This document shows, one piece after another, positions 17,189 to 25,754 of a stretch of DNA of 64,000 nucleotides. Every line of letters starts with the position of its first letter. The first letter of the stretch is position 1. The notes beneath the pieces are model-generated. The model did not search any database, had not been told where the DNA came from, and saw only the letters and a program-made list of their open reading frames with translations. The position numbers were made by a program, and so were the translations under genes. This DNA is from Bin87 sp965261195 (GTDB taxonomy: Bacteria; Chloroflexota; Dehalococcoidia; Lucifugimonadales; UBA3495), in assembly GCA_965261195.1 (NCBI GenBank), contig OZ253455.1, positions 3,968,001 through 4,032,000 of the forward strand, in the 5' to 3' direction.

Positions 17189-17845
17189 CTAGAAATCTAC
17201 GGTAATCGTGTCGCCCGCGCCCCAGCGGAACGACCTGATCATGGTGTCCTGGGGGACTTCGAATACCATCCAGCCGTCCAGACCCGTGCCCTGGGGTAGC
17301 TGCTGCGAATATTGCACCAGTTCAGTCTGGCCGTCGGGCTGGGCTTCTTCAAAGGTCTGGTTCCACAGGAATTCGACGCACACCGTAGGTTTTTCCGGAT
17401 TGACGGGCACGGTGCAGTGGTCGCCCGGTTTTTCGGGTACGCCGGCGGGTTCGGCGCGCTCACCCACGTTGACGGGGAAGTAGCGGCCTTGCAGGAAATC
17501 CCGCAACTGAGCGGATTGCTCGTCCACGTTGACCGCTGCCGTGGTGGCGGTGTGGTTTTCCACCTTGACTCTCAGCAGGACCAACTCATTGTCCGGCTTC
17601 TGCGGGGTCAATTTGTAGAGTGTGTCGCCGGTACTGCCGGGGGCCGCGCTGCGGGGTGAAGTTGTCCACCGCAGTTCGTCGGTGCGCTCCATCGCCGCTA
17701 TGCTGATGTGGAGGATGCGGCCCTTGTAGAACTTGCCGATGTTGGGGGATTGATCGGAGCAGGCCAAGCCTCCGCATAATATAAATGGCGCCAATAATCC
17801 CAGCATAACCTTCCAAAGAATCGCGCCTGTTAGTCCACTAATCAT
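17189..17845 (-). CDS. Secreted lipoprotein of unknown function
   Basis: A 218-aa protein with a lipoprotein signal peptide: a hydrophobic stretch (VMLGLLAPFILCGGLAC) ending in the lipobox GLAC at about residue 29. The mature part resembles an immunoglobulin-like beta fold (NELVLLRVKVENHTATTAAV; DGWMVFEVPQDTMIRSFRWG), as in DUF4352-like telomere-repeat-binding-factor domains. The start overlaps the end of the cysteine desulfurase gene by 8 bp, so the two are translationally coupled. The link to sulfur metabolism is unclear. Confidence 0.72.
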   Translation of the reverse strand: MISGLTGAILWKVMLGLLAPFILCGGLACSDQSPNIGKFYKGRILHISIAAMERTDELRWTTSPRSAAPGSTGDTLYKLTPQKPDNELVLLRVKVENHTATTAAVNVDEQSAQLRDFLQGRYFPVNVGERAEPAGVPEKPGDHCTVPVNPEKPTVCVEFLWNQTFEEAQPDGQTELVQYSQQLPQGTGLDGWMVFEVPQDTMIRSFRWGAGDTITVDF

Positions 17846-19034
17846 CGGCGCTCCCGCTCAGTGTCGGCAATGCCCGCAACTCGGCAATCAGGTCAACCAG
17901 GATGGCAAGCAGGCGGTCGACTTCGGCGTCGGTGTTGTCTTTGCCCAACGTGATGCGCAGGGACCCGCGTGCTACGTCGGCGGTCTGCCCCAGTGCCAGC
18001 AGGACGTGGGAAGGTTCCAGAGAACCACTGCTGCACGCGCTGCCGCTGCTGGCGGCGATGCCCTGTAGATCCAGCCCCAGCAGAATCGACTCGCCGTCGA
18101 CGCCGGCAAACGATATGTTCAGGTTGTTGGGCAACCGCTCTGACGGATGCCCGTTCAGCACACAGTCTGGAATGCGGCGCGTGATTTCATCCAAGATGCG
18201 GTCGCGCAACCCGACACACCGGACGCCAACGGCGTCCCGCGAATTGTCGGCAATCTCAAGGGCGGTGGCGAGACCCATTATGCCAGCCACGTTCTCGGTG
18301 CCGGAGCGACGCTCGCGCTCCTGTCCGCCGCCGGTAATGAGCGGGAGGAAGGGCACACCGCGCCGCAGGAACAGTACGCCGACGCCTTTGGGCCCGTAGA
18401 ACTTGTGCCCCGACAGGCTCATCATGTCCACACCCAACCGCCGCACATCCAGGTCCAGGAAACCGGCGGCCTGGACGGCATCGGTGTGCATTACGATGGT
18501 GCGGTTAAGTTCCTGGCCTCTGGCTTTCACGGCGGCCGAAATGTCTGCAATGGGGTTGATGGTGCCAATCTCGTTGTTGGCGTACATCACGGACACGACG
18601 GTGGTTTCGGCGGTGATGGCGTTGTAAACGCGCTGCGGATCAACCTGGCCGTAGTCGTCAACGGGCAGGTAGGTTACCTCCCAGCCGCGATTTTCCAGCA
18701 CCTGGCAGGCGTGGATGACGGCGTGGTGCTCGGCGCTGGCGGTGATGACGTGGCGTCCGGTTTCTTCCAGGGCGGTGGCGGCTCCCTGGATGGCGGCGTT
18801 GTCCGACTCGGTGCCGCCGCTGGTGAACACCACCTCGCGGTTGCGGCAATTGAGCACCCTGGCGACCCGCTCCCTCGCACCATCCAACGCATACCTGGCT
18901 TCTTGCCCAACGGTATGCACGCTGGACGCGTTGCCGTAGAGCTGGGTGAAATAGGGCAGCATCGCCTCCAGCACCCGCGGGTCCATCGGGGTGGTGCCGG
19001 CGTGGTCAAAGTATATGTGGCCCTGGGTGGTCAT
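17838..19034 (-). CDS. Cysteine desulfurase (IscS/NifS family)
   Basis: A 398-aa PLP enzyme that removes sulfur from cysteine for Fe-S clusters and thiolated tRNA. Visible: YFDHAGTTPMDPRVLEAMLP at the N-terminus, TSGGTESDNAAIQGA, the cofactor His in SAEHHAVI (about 103), the PLP lysine in SLSGHKFYGPKG (about 206) and the catalytic cysteine loop SSGSACSSGSLEPSHVLLAL (about 330). Thr in place of the usual TSG is not seen; motifs are complete. No IscU or SufE gene is next to it; the coupled neighbour is a lipoprotein. Confidence 0.95.
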   Translation of the reverse strand: MTTQGHIYFDHAGTTPMDPRVLEAMLPYFTQLYGNASSVHTVGQEARYALDGARERVARVLNCRNREVVFTSGGTESDNAAIQGAATALEETGRHVITASAEHHAVIHACQVLENRGWEVTYLPVDDYGQVDPQRVYNAITAETTVVSVMYANNEIGTINPIADISAAVKARGQELNRTIVMHTDAVQAAGFLDLDVRRLGVDMMSLSGHKFYGPKGVGVLFLRRGVPFLPLITGGGQERERRSGTENVAGIMGLATALEIADNSRDAVGVRCVGLRDRILDEITRRIPDCVLNGHPSERLPNNLNISFAGVDGESILLGLDLQGIAASSGSACSSGSLEPSHVLLALGQTADVARGSLRITLGKDNTDAEVDRLLAILVDLIAELRALPTLSGSADD

Positions 19035-19125
19035 GCGAGGGTTCCCATATCAGGCTGGTATTTTAGCATACGAGGGTTGGCGGATTGGCGCGCAGTGGCG
19101 CATTGGGCTGCGCGAGGGGACGCAA

Positions 19126-20922
19126 TCAGCCGAGCCATTTGTCCCAGAGCAGGAAGGCGTAGGTTACGGTTACGGCGAGGCCGATAACCACCGAAGCCCA
19201 TTGCTCGAAATCACGGCTTGACTCATCGCGAATCAGTACGCCGTACCATCCGGACTCCGGGTGGCGCGAAAAAACCGCGGCCAGCCAGTCACGATGCACA
19301 TCCCAGGCGTTGACGGTTAGAAACACGATGACGGCGCAAAAGGGGAAGGTGAACATCTCGACCAGGAATCCGGTCCAGCCACTTTGTTCGGGTCTGGCGA
19401 GAAGGGCGATTGCGACCGTAATGACCGCGAAAACGATGAGGGCGAAGAATTCCCCGAAGTTGTTACCGCGCTGTTTGGAATGAATTACCGAATCCAGCGA
19501 CGCCTCGGTTTGGGAAAGAGTTTGCTGGTCATCCGGGGTTTGGGCGGTGGACTGCGCCGACTGGAGGTTCAGCTTGATGTCGCCGTAGGTGGCGTAAGTG
19601 TCCTCAATGTTTCGAGCGGCGTCGAGGCTCATCATGTTTTCGCGAACTTGATCCGCTACGACACCGCGGCGCGCGAGGAGGTCTAGACTGTGGAAAATTG
19701 AGTACATTGTGTTGTCTTCGTAGGAAGTACGGTCCACGAAACGGGACACACGAAAAGCCAGAATCAGGGTAAACAGAGTTGCGGAGAGACCGAGAACGGC
19801 GAAATAGCCTTGGCTGCCCTCCCAGACCCATCCGGCCGGCCGCAGGTACACCACCGCGCCGCAGGCCCAGAGAGAGATGATAAGCGCTTTGAAGCCGAAC
19901 TCAATCTCGGCCTCAAAGTTGATGAGGAGATTGGCTGAAATAATGACAGCGGCGCCGATGATGAGGTAATCCAATCTCGCAACATTTACTTGTGAAAAAA
20001 CAAAGAGCCACAATAGGGCGACCAAGGGAGTCGCATACGACATCGCATTTATGCCGAGATTGTCCGTAAGCATATTGGCAGCGCGCCAGGTAATATTCGC
20101 CAAAGCATAAGCTACTGCACCACCCATCACTGCGGCTACTATGACGTCGGTAGAAATTGACTCACCAATTCCAACTCCAACCGCCAGATTAAGAGCAGAT
20201 GATATTAAAGCACCTATGCAGGACGCCAATATCACACAGCTGATGGCCACCACAGTAGCATTTTCCCTGCTGACCACATCCGTGGGCAATATATCCAATA
20301 GTTTCTGGCGAAAGTCTTCCCCCCATCGGAACGTAAATGCTACGAAAGAAGCGACGGCTACAGCCAGAAGTACCAGCATCAACCCGATCCCCGTTTCCAA
20401 AAAGTCAATGCCTATCGAGTTTTGGAATTCTCCAGTCTGGCTGCCCGCTACAAAGAAGAACCCTACGAACGCTAGAGCCAAAAGCATTAGCATACCGGAC
20501 GTAACTCTCTTATAACGTCCCTCCTGCCTGAACAGATATGCTATCACGAGTAGCGATGTTATCGGCCAGATTTCGAATATAATCGACGCCACCGAGATGT
20601 CAATGAAACGCGTGGACAATGCAAACAAACCGTATTCGAACCGATGGATGACAATGAGCAACATTGAATAGCTGAAGATTCTCCGCCATACCAGCGGCAG
20701 CACAGATGGACTAAATAAGACGTTCCGGAAGAAAACCCACAGGAAGACCGCCTGTCCAATCCCCACGCCCAATGTTAGCCCGGCATTAAAGAGAAACGGG
20801 CTGTATGCACCGTTACTGAGAGCTACGAGCAACGGTATCACGGAGTAACCGGCGACCGCTATGAGCATATAGACTGCGGCTAAGCTGTTGCGCCTGTTAC
20901 TGCTTGTATTTTCAATAGCCAT
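19126..20922 (-). CDS. DMT-superfamily (EamA-like) membrane protein with C-terminal extension
   Basis: A 598-aa membrane protein. The first 380 residues contain about ten hydrophobic segments with the two-half layout of EamA/DMT transporters (for example VYMLIAVAGYSVIPLLVALS and ISVASIIFEIWPITSLLVIA). A soluble region of about 100 residues then precedes three more membrane segments (FALIVFAVITVAIALLA; FTFPFCAVIVFLTVNAW; VVIGLAVTVTYAFLLWDKWL). The extension doubles the usual 300-aa length. The DNA looks less GC-rich than the neighbours by eye. The transported substrate is unknown. Confidence 0.75.
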   Translation of the reverse strand: MAIENTSSNRRNSLAAVYMLIAVAGYSVIPLLVALSNGAYSPFLFNAGLTLGVGIGQAVFLWVFFRNVLFSPSVLPLVWRRIFSYSMLLIVIHRFEYGLFALSTRFIDISVASIIFEIWPITSLLVIAYLFRQEGRYKRVTSGMLMLLALAFVGFFFVAGSQTGEFQNSIGIDFLETGIGLMLVLLAVAVASFVAFTFRWGEDFRQKLLDILPTDVVSRENATVVAISCVILASCIGALISSALNLAVGVGIGESISTDVIVAAVMGGAVAYALANITWRAANMLTDNLGINAMSYATPLVALLWLFVFSQVNVARLDYLIIGAAVIISANLLINFEAEIEFGFKALIISLWACGAVVYLRPAGWVWEGSQGYFAVLGLSATLFTLILAFRVSRFVDRTSYEDNTMYSIFHSLDLLARRGVVADQVRENMMSLDAARNIEDTYATYGDIKLNLQSAQSTAQTPDDQQTLSQTEASLDSVIHSKQRGNNFGEFFALIVFAVITVAIALLARPEQSGWTGFLVEMFTFPFCAVIVFLTVNAWDVHRDWLAAVFSRHPESGWYGVLIRDESSRDFEQWASVVIGLAVTVTYAFLLWDKWLG

Positions 20923-21146
20923 GACACGGCATTGTAGCCACCTGCCGCCATTCGCTCAACCTTATCAGGCGGATAGTCGATGGTTGGCGGTAGTGGTGAG
21001 AGAACGTTGGTGAATTCCGGCACACCTTGGTGCGTTCAGGATTTTTGATAGATGACGACTAACGCGCGACTGCTCTGCCCTGCCTTGCCACCCTTGCGGC
21101 CAGCGGATATATTGGGCGTAATTACAGTTGTCAGCGAGGTTTGAAG

Positions 21147-21992
21147 ATGCCTGTGGCGCAGATTAATGGTTATCAGATGCACTACGCCGTGTTTGGCGAG
21201 GACGATGCTCCGGCGCTGGCGTTTATTCACGGTGGGTTGGGTGGCGGCGATGGTAGCGCGGATACCATCAACCGGCAGGCCGATGCTTTGTCGGCGGGGT
21301 TCCGCTGCGTGTTTTACGACCGGCGAGCCTGCGGGGAGTCCGACGCGCCGGCCGACGGCTACGATATGTCCAACTGCGCTCGAGATTTGCGGGAGCTGCT
21401 GATTCACCTGGGTATCGCCAGCGCGCACATTTTGGGTTCCTCGGCGGGCGGTCCCATCGCATTGCAGTTTGGGCTGGATTATCCGGATATGACCGACAGT
21501 TTACTGCTCATCAACACCATGACCTACTCTCAAGCGGCGCAACGTGAGATTCGGCGGGCGGAGTTGCAACGGCTGAAGGAGCGCATTGCGTCGGAGGGCC
21601 GTGAGGCGGCGGTGTCGCGCGCCATAGCGGAGCGGTTCCCGCAGCTGCCGGCCGAAGACCCGGAGCGGTTCGCCCGGATTGCGCAGGAGAACCTGAGCCG
21701 CATCGACGGCATCGCCGCCACCCAGCAGTCATACCTGGACATTGGCGATTCGCTGGAAAGCCGGCTCGGTGAAATCAAGATGCCGACGCTGGTGGTGCAC
21801 GGCGACGCCGACAGCCGTATTCCGGTGGAATGCGGGCGCAGCCTGGCGGCAGGTATTTCCCACTCTGATTTGCACATCATTCCCGGCGCGGAGCATGGGC
21901 TGATGACCAACGCCGCCGCCGGCGACACGCAGGGCATTGTGCTGGATTTTTTGAGTGGAGTGCGGGAGGCGCAGGCGGCAACGGCATCGTAA
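21147..21992 (+). CDS. Alpha/beta-fold hydrolase
   Basis: A 281-aa hydrolase. The oxyanion-hole motif is FIHGGLGGG, the nucleophile elbow is GSSAGG (Ser at about residue 98), the acid lies in VVHGDADSRIP (about 220) and the catalytic His is in PGAEHGLMT (about 249). The ATG at 21147 follows AGGTTTGAAG. It is 4 bp upstream of the BrnT-like gene, which may be read from the same transcript. Substrate unknown. Confidence 0.85.
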   Translation: MPVAQINGYQMHYAVFGEDDAPALAFIHGGLGGGDGSADTINRQADALSAGFRCVFYDRRACGESDAPADGYDMSNCARDLRELLIHLGIASAHILGSSAGGPIALQFGLDYPDMTDSLLLINTMTYSQAAQREIRRAELQRLKERIASEGREAAVSRAIAERFPQLPAEDPERFARIAQENLSRIDGIAATQQSYLDIGDSLESRLGEIKMPTLVVHGDADSRIPVECGRSLAAGISHSDLHIIPGAEHGLMTNAAAGDTQGIVLDFLSGVREAQAATAS

Positions 21993-21996
21993 AAGT

Positions 21997-22263
21997 ATGG
22001 GACACGGGTATGAATGGGACGAAGAGAAGCGGCAGGAAAACGCGGGCAAGCACACCATTGACTTCACCGAGATACACGCCTTTGAGTGGGACACCGCCGT
22101 GTATAATCCAAATGACACGCATGGCGAACTGCGCTGGGTGGCCACCAGCTACATCGGCGACCGCTTATACACCGTCATTTATACTTGGCGAGGCGACAGA
22201 AAGCGCGTCATCAGTCTGCGGAGAGCAAGCAGACAGGAGGAAAGAATTTATGCCCAAGCTTAA
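21997..22263 (+). CDS. BrnT-family toxin
   Basis: An 88-aa RelE-like ribonuclease toxin. The family signature is complete: YEWDEEKRQENAGKHTIDFT at the N-terminus, then FEWDTAV, GDRLYTVIYTWRGDRKRVIS and the terminal RRASRQEERIY. It lies just after a hydrolase gene and overlaps the following small gene by 14 bp, the standard toxin-first BrnT-BrnA order. Confidence 0.88.
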   Translation: MGHGYEWDEEKRQENAGKHTIDFTEIHAFEWDTAVYNPNDTHGELRWVATSYIGDRLYTVIYTWRGDRKRVISLRRASRQEERIYAQA

Positions 22264-22471
22264 GCCGGGCCATATCAGCCCGACCGATGAAGAAGAAGCT
22301 GCCATCCAGGCCGGCATCGCCGCCGACCCGGATGCCTTTGAGCTGGACGCAGAGTGGTTCGCCACTGCCAAGACGTTTCAAGAGGTTCATCCCGACGGCA
22401 TTGATAAGCCGCCGCGCTCGCCCGCAGCACTCTGGCCGGAGCGATTCGCCAATAAGAAGGAGGCAGTTTAA
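22250..22471 (+). CDS. BrnA-position antitoxin-like protein lacking the usual RHH domain
   Basis: A 73-aa protein with AGGAGG 9 bp before the ATG. Its N-terminal half matches the acidic BrnA N-terminus (ISPTDEEEAAIQAGIAADPD, then LDAEWFATAKTFQEV). The C-terminal ribbon-helix-helix region with its SLRLDPD-type strand is absent; the protein ends PAALWPERFANKKEAV. It could still bind the toxin but probably not DNA, so the pair may not be self-repressed in the usual way. The stop overlaps the VOC start as TAATG. Confidence 0.7.
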   Translation: MPKLKPGHISPTDEEEAAIQAGIAADPDAFELDAEWFATAKTFQEVHPDGIDKPPRSPAALWPERFANKKEAV

Positions 22472-22878
22472 TGTCCACCGTGGGAATTGACCACATCGCG
22501 ATGCCCACTGCCGACGCCAATCGGCTGATGGCGTTCTACAAGAGCCTGGGATTCTCGATCAACGACGAGGCGGAATGGCGGGCTGGTACGGCCAACATTT
22601 TTTCGATCCAGATCGGCGATTCCAAGATCAACGTCCACCCGGAAGGTTACCTGGCCGACTATCGTGGGCCGACTGCCGTGCCGGGCTGCACCGATATCTG
22701 CTTCGTATGGGACGGTTCCGTTGAGGACTGCCAGCAGATGCTGGCCGATGCCGGCGTGGAGGTCGTGCGCGGGCCGGGCCCCCGGAAGGGCGCCCGTCAG
22801 CGCGGCGTACTGCCGGCGGTGAGCCTCTACGCACGCGACCCCGACAACAACCTGCTGGAATGGATGATTTATCAGTAG
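22471..22878 (+). CDS. VOC (glyoxalase/dioxygenase) family protein
   Basis: A 135-aa metalloprotein of the vicinal oxygen chelate fold, with two beta-alpha-beta-beta-beta modules. Metal-binding positions are seen as His in GIDHIAMPTA (about residue 8), His in KINVHPEGY and Glu in NNLLEWMIY at the end. It is coupled to the antitoxin-like gene by TAATG, which is odd for a metabolic enzyme. The substrate cannot be told. Confidence 0.85.
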   Translation: MSTVGIDHIAMPTADANRLMAFYKSLGFSINDEAEWRAGTANIFSIQIGDSKINVHPEGYLADYRGPTAVPGCTDICFVWDGSVEDCQQMLADAGVEVVRGPGPRKGARQRGVLPAVSLYARDPDNNLLEWMIYQ

Positions 22879-22891
22879 CGCCGGGAGCGCC

Positions 22892-23013
22892 GCCCTCACC
22901 CCAGCCCGCTCCCTCCGGGAGAGGGAGCGAGATTGCCACGCTTCGCTCACAATGAGAGTTGGGGGGGATTTTCACCCTCGCCCTAGTCCTCTCCCATCAA
23001 GGGAGAGGGGATA
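22892..23013. repeat. Two CCCTCTCCC-type hairpin repeats plus a GAGATTGCC unit
   Basis: First unit 22892-22926 (CTCACCCCAGCCCGCTCCCT, short-loop hairpin), then GCGAGATTGCCACGCTTCGC (22927-22946), then a second hairpin at 22974-23012 (CTCTCCCATCAAGGGAGAGG). The same order is seen at 13513-13587. It fills the gap before the ThDP enzyme and could shape the mRNA ends. Confidence 0.65.
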
Positions 23014-23034
23014 CTCAAACTCGGGAGAAGAAAG

Positions 23035-24708
23035 ATGCCCCAAATGCTCGGTAAGCACGCCCTGGCCCAGATGCTGGTGGCCGAAGGTGTGGAGTACATA
23101 TTCGGCAATCCCGGCACCAGCGAGACGCCTTTTCTGGACGGCTTGCAGGACTACCCGCAGTTGCAATACATCCAGGCTTTGCAGGAAGGCACCGCGGTGG
23201 GCATGGCCGATGGCTACGCACGGGCCACCGGCAAACCGGCCTTCGCCAACATCCACATCGCCGGCGGGTTGGCCAACGGAATCAGCGGGCTGTACAACGC
23301 CTTCCGGGGCGGCACGCCGCTGGTGCTGACCGCCGGCAACTCGGACACCCGGATGCTGATCAGCGAGCCGGTGCTGTCGGGCGACCTGGTGGAAATGACC
23401 AAGCAGTACACCAAGTGGAGCATCGAGATCCGGCACGCGTCCGACATTCCGGTGGCCATCCGCCGGGCGTTCAAGGAGGCCAAGACGCCTCCCACCGGGC
23501 CGGTGTTCGTGTCCTTTCCATGGGACACCATGGACGAGGAGATTGAGTTTGAGGCCACGCCGTCATCGGAAGGGTATTTCCGGATACGGCCCGATACGGC
23601 TGCCATCGCCAGGGCGACCGAGTTGCTGGCCTCGGCGCAGAATCCGGTCATCGTAGTCGGCGACCGGGTGGCGCAATCCGGCGCGGTGGATGCAGTCGTG
23701 CAAGTTGCCGAGCAGACCGGAGCGCGGGTGCTCGCCACGTCGTATTCAGAAGTCAACTTCCCGACCGGCCACCCGCAATGGGGCGGGATGTTGAACTTGA
23801 ACAGCCCGGCGACGGCGCGTCAATTCGAAAACGCCGATGTGGTGCTGGCCGTGGGCACCGACGTGTTCGCTTCGTTCCTGTACGTGGATGTTCCCTTCCT
23901 CAAACCCGATGCACGGCTCATCCACCTGGACAGCGCTTATTGGGAGATTGAAAAGAACTATCCTACTGAAGTGGGAATCCTGGCTGACCCGGCCGCCGGC
24001 ATGGCTGACCTGGCGGAGTCGCTGGACTCCAAGATGAACGGCAGCCAACGCGAGGCCGCCGCCACCCGAGCCGCCACCCTTGCTGATGCACGCCGGCGGG
24101 GCGACGCACGTTACCAGGAACGCATCAAGCCCACTTGGGACAACCTGCCCATGCCGGTGGAACGGATGATGCACGAACTGGCGGCCGCTGTACCACCCAA
24201 TACCATTGTGGCCGACGAGGCGGTAACTTCTCGTCCGGCGGTGAACCGGGCCTTTGAATTCACCAAACCGGGGGACATCTACGGCATACGTGGGGGCGCG
24301 CTGGGTTGGGCCATGCCGGGAGCGTTGGGCGTCAAGCTGGCGCATCCGGACCGGCCGGTGCTGGCCGTGGTTGGGGACGGGGCCTCGATGTACACGGTGC
24401 AGGCGCTATGGACGGCCAGCCGGTACAACATTCCCGTGGTCTACGCCATTTGCAACAACCAGGCCTACCGCATCCTGAAAGTCAACATGGAAGTATACCT
24501 CCGCGATATGCTGGACGACCGGGAGCGGGACAGCGAATACGTGGGCATGGAATTCGCGAATCGCCTTGATCTGGCGATGATGGCCCAGGCGATGGGCGTA
24601 CACGGGGAGCGAGTCGATGATCCGGCCGAGATTGGGTCGGCGGTGCAACGGGCGTTTGAGAGTGGGAGGCCGGCGCTGCTGGATATTACGATCAGCGGGG
24701 CGTTGTAG
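23035..24708 (+). CDS. ThDP-dependent decarboxylase/synthase (benzoylformate decarboxylase-like)
   Basis: A 557-aa three-domain ThDP enzyme. The ThDP-activating Glu is in LQEGTAVGMADGYARATGKP (about residue 47), preceded by FGNPGTSETPFLDGL, the pattern of benzoylformate decarboxylase and related 2-oxoacid decarboxylases rather than acetolactate synthase. The cofactor motif is GDGASMYTVQALWTASRYNI through CNNQAYRIL (about 445-480). No small regulatory subunit is adjacent, which also argues against acetolactate synthase. AGAAGAAAG precedes the ATG at 23035. The true 2-oxoacid is unknown. Confidence 0.85.
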   Translation: MPQMLGKHALAQMLVAEGVEYIFGNPGTSETPFLDGLQDYPQLQYIQALQEGTAVGMADGYARATGKPAFANIHIAGGLANGISGLYNAFRGGTPLVLTAGNSDTRMLISEPVLSGDLVEMTKQYTKWSIEIRHASDIPVAIRRAFKEAKTPPTGPVFVSFPWDTMDEEIEFEATPSSEGYFRIRPDTAAIARATELLASAQNPVIVVGDRVAQSGAVDAVVQVAEQTGARVLATSYSEVNFPTGHPQWGGMLNLNSPATARQFENADVVLAVGTDVFASFLYVDVPFLKPDARLIHLDSAYWEIEKNYPTEVGILADPAAGMADLAESLDSKMNGSQREAAATRAATLADARRRGDARYQERIKPTWDNLPMPVERMMHELAAAVPPNTIVADEAVTSRPAVNRAFEFTKPGDIYGIRGGALGWAMPGALGVKLAHPDRPVLAVVGDGASMYTVQALWTASRYNIPVVYAICNNQAYRILKVNMEVYLRDMLDDRERDSEYVGMEFANRLDLAMMAQAMGVHGERVDDPAEIGSAVQRAFESGRPALLDITISGAL

Positions 24709-24917
24709 GGGGTGCGGTTTTTTTACATTTATGAACAGGATGAGTAGGATTTTGGATTCCGCCAGGCAGGGGGTCGTAATCCTGATTGGGCCGGCGTAAA
24801 TGGTAGGCGACGCAACCGCAACGGCGCTCGTTGCTGCGCCAGCGGTGTAATGATGCCGGCCAATGACGTATAACACCACCGCCCTCGCTATCGTTGTTCT
24901 CTCACCAGAGGCTTGCT

Positions 24918-25673
24918 ATGACTACCAAACCCACCGCGCCCGATGCGGCGGCTCCGGCTCCGGTCAAGCAATTCCCGGAACTGCCGCCACGGGATGATAT
25001 GAACAACCCCCTATATCTCCACGACCCGGGCCACCAGCCGGCCTTGCGCCGTCATCTTGGCAACCCAACTACCACCATCGTCATCAGCGAAATTCCGGTG
25101 GGCTGGCGCTACAACCAACCGCAGGGCCTGCTCAAGCCGGACTTGCTCGTCGCATTCGACATTGACCGGGCAGCTATTGTAGCCCAGGCCGGCTACTCCA
25201 TTCTGGATTGGGGGAAACCGCCGGACTTTGTGCTGGAAATCGCGTCCAAAAGCACCAGCGAACGCGACGAAACCGCGAAGCGCGCGGGCTACGCGGAGTA
25301 TGGTGTGCCGGAATACTGGCGGTTTGACCCTACGGAAGCCGAGCTTTATGAGGCGCGCCTGGCCGGCGACCGTCTGGTCGATGGGGAGTACCGGCCGATA
25401 CCGGTGGTCTCGGTGGGTGAGGCTATGTACCGGGGATACAGCCCGGCCCTGAACCTGTATCTGTGCTGGGAGCATCGGCGGCTGCGGTGGTATGACCCGG
25501 TGGCGCGGCGTTACCTGCGGACGCACGACGATGAAGCGGAGGACCGCATAGTAGCGGAAACGGCGCTGGCGATCTCGGAAGCCGCCCGCAGCACCGCAGA
25601 GGCCGAGCGCGACGCTGAACGCGAAGCGCGCCTCAGGCTCGATGCCGAAATCAGGCGCCTGCAGAACAGCTAA
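24918..25673 (+). CDS. Uma2-family (DUF820) putative endonuclease
   Basis: A 251-aa protein of the Uma2 PD-(D/E)XK-like family, common in Cyanobacteria and Chloroflexota. The core is KPDLLVAFD (Asp about 68) and FVLEIASKSTSERDETAKRA (E-x-x-x-K about 105), followed by YAEYGVPEYWRFDP. The Ala/Glu/Arg-rich C-terminus (AARSTAEAERDAEREARLRL) is a predicted coiled coil, as is usual. Biological role unknown; the family is often multi-copy. Confidence 0.85.
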   Translation: MTTKPTAPDAAAPAPVKQFPELPPRDDMNNPLYLHDPGHQPALRRHLGNPTTTIVISEIPVGWRYNQPQGLLKPDLLVAFDIDRAAIVAQAGYSILDWGKPPDFVLEIASKSTSERDETAKRAGYAEYGVPEYWRFDPTEAELYEARLAGDRLVDGEYRPIPVVSVGEAMYRGYSPALNLYLCWEHRRLRWYDPVARRYLRTHDDEAEDRIVAETALAISEAARSTAEAERDAEREARLRLDAEIRRLQNS

Positions 25674-25754
25674 TGCGGGTATCGGCAGCACGGGGAATTA
25701 TGGGTAAGTGACTATTTGCCCCTATACAATAGGCTATTCAGGGCTCCCCTGATT

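Noticed and set aside
18147..19187. 346-codon plus-strand open frame
   Set aside because: Antisense to the cysteine desulfurase and unsupported by any motif.
23035..24708. Acetolactate synthase large subunit
   Set aside because: The N-terminus (FGNPGTSETPFLDG) and lack of a regulatory subunit fit the benzoylformate decarboxylase group better.
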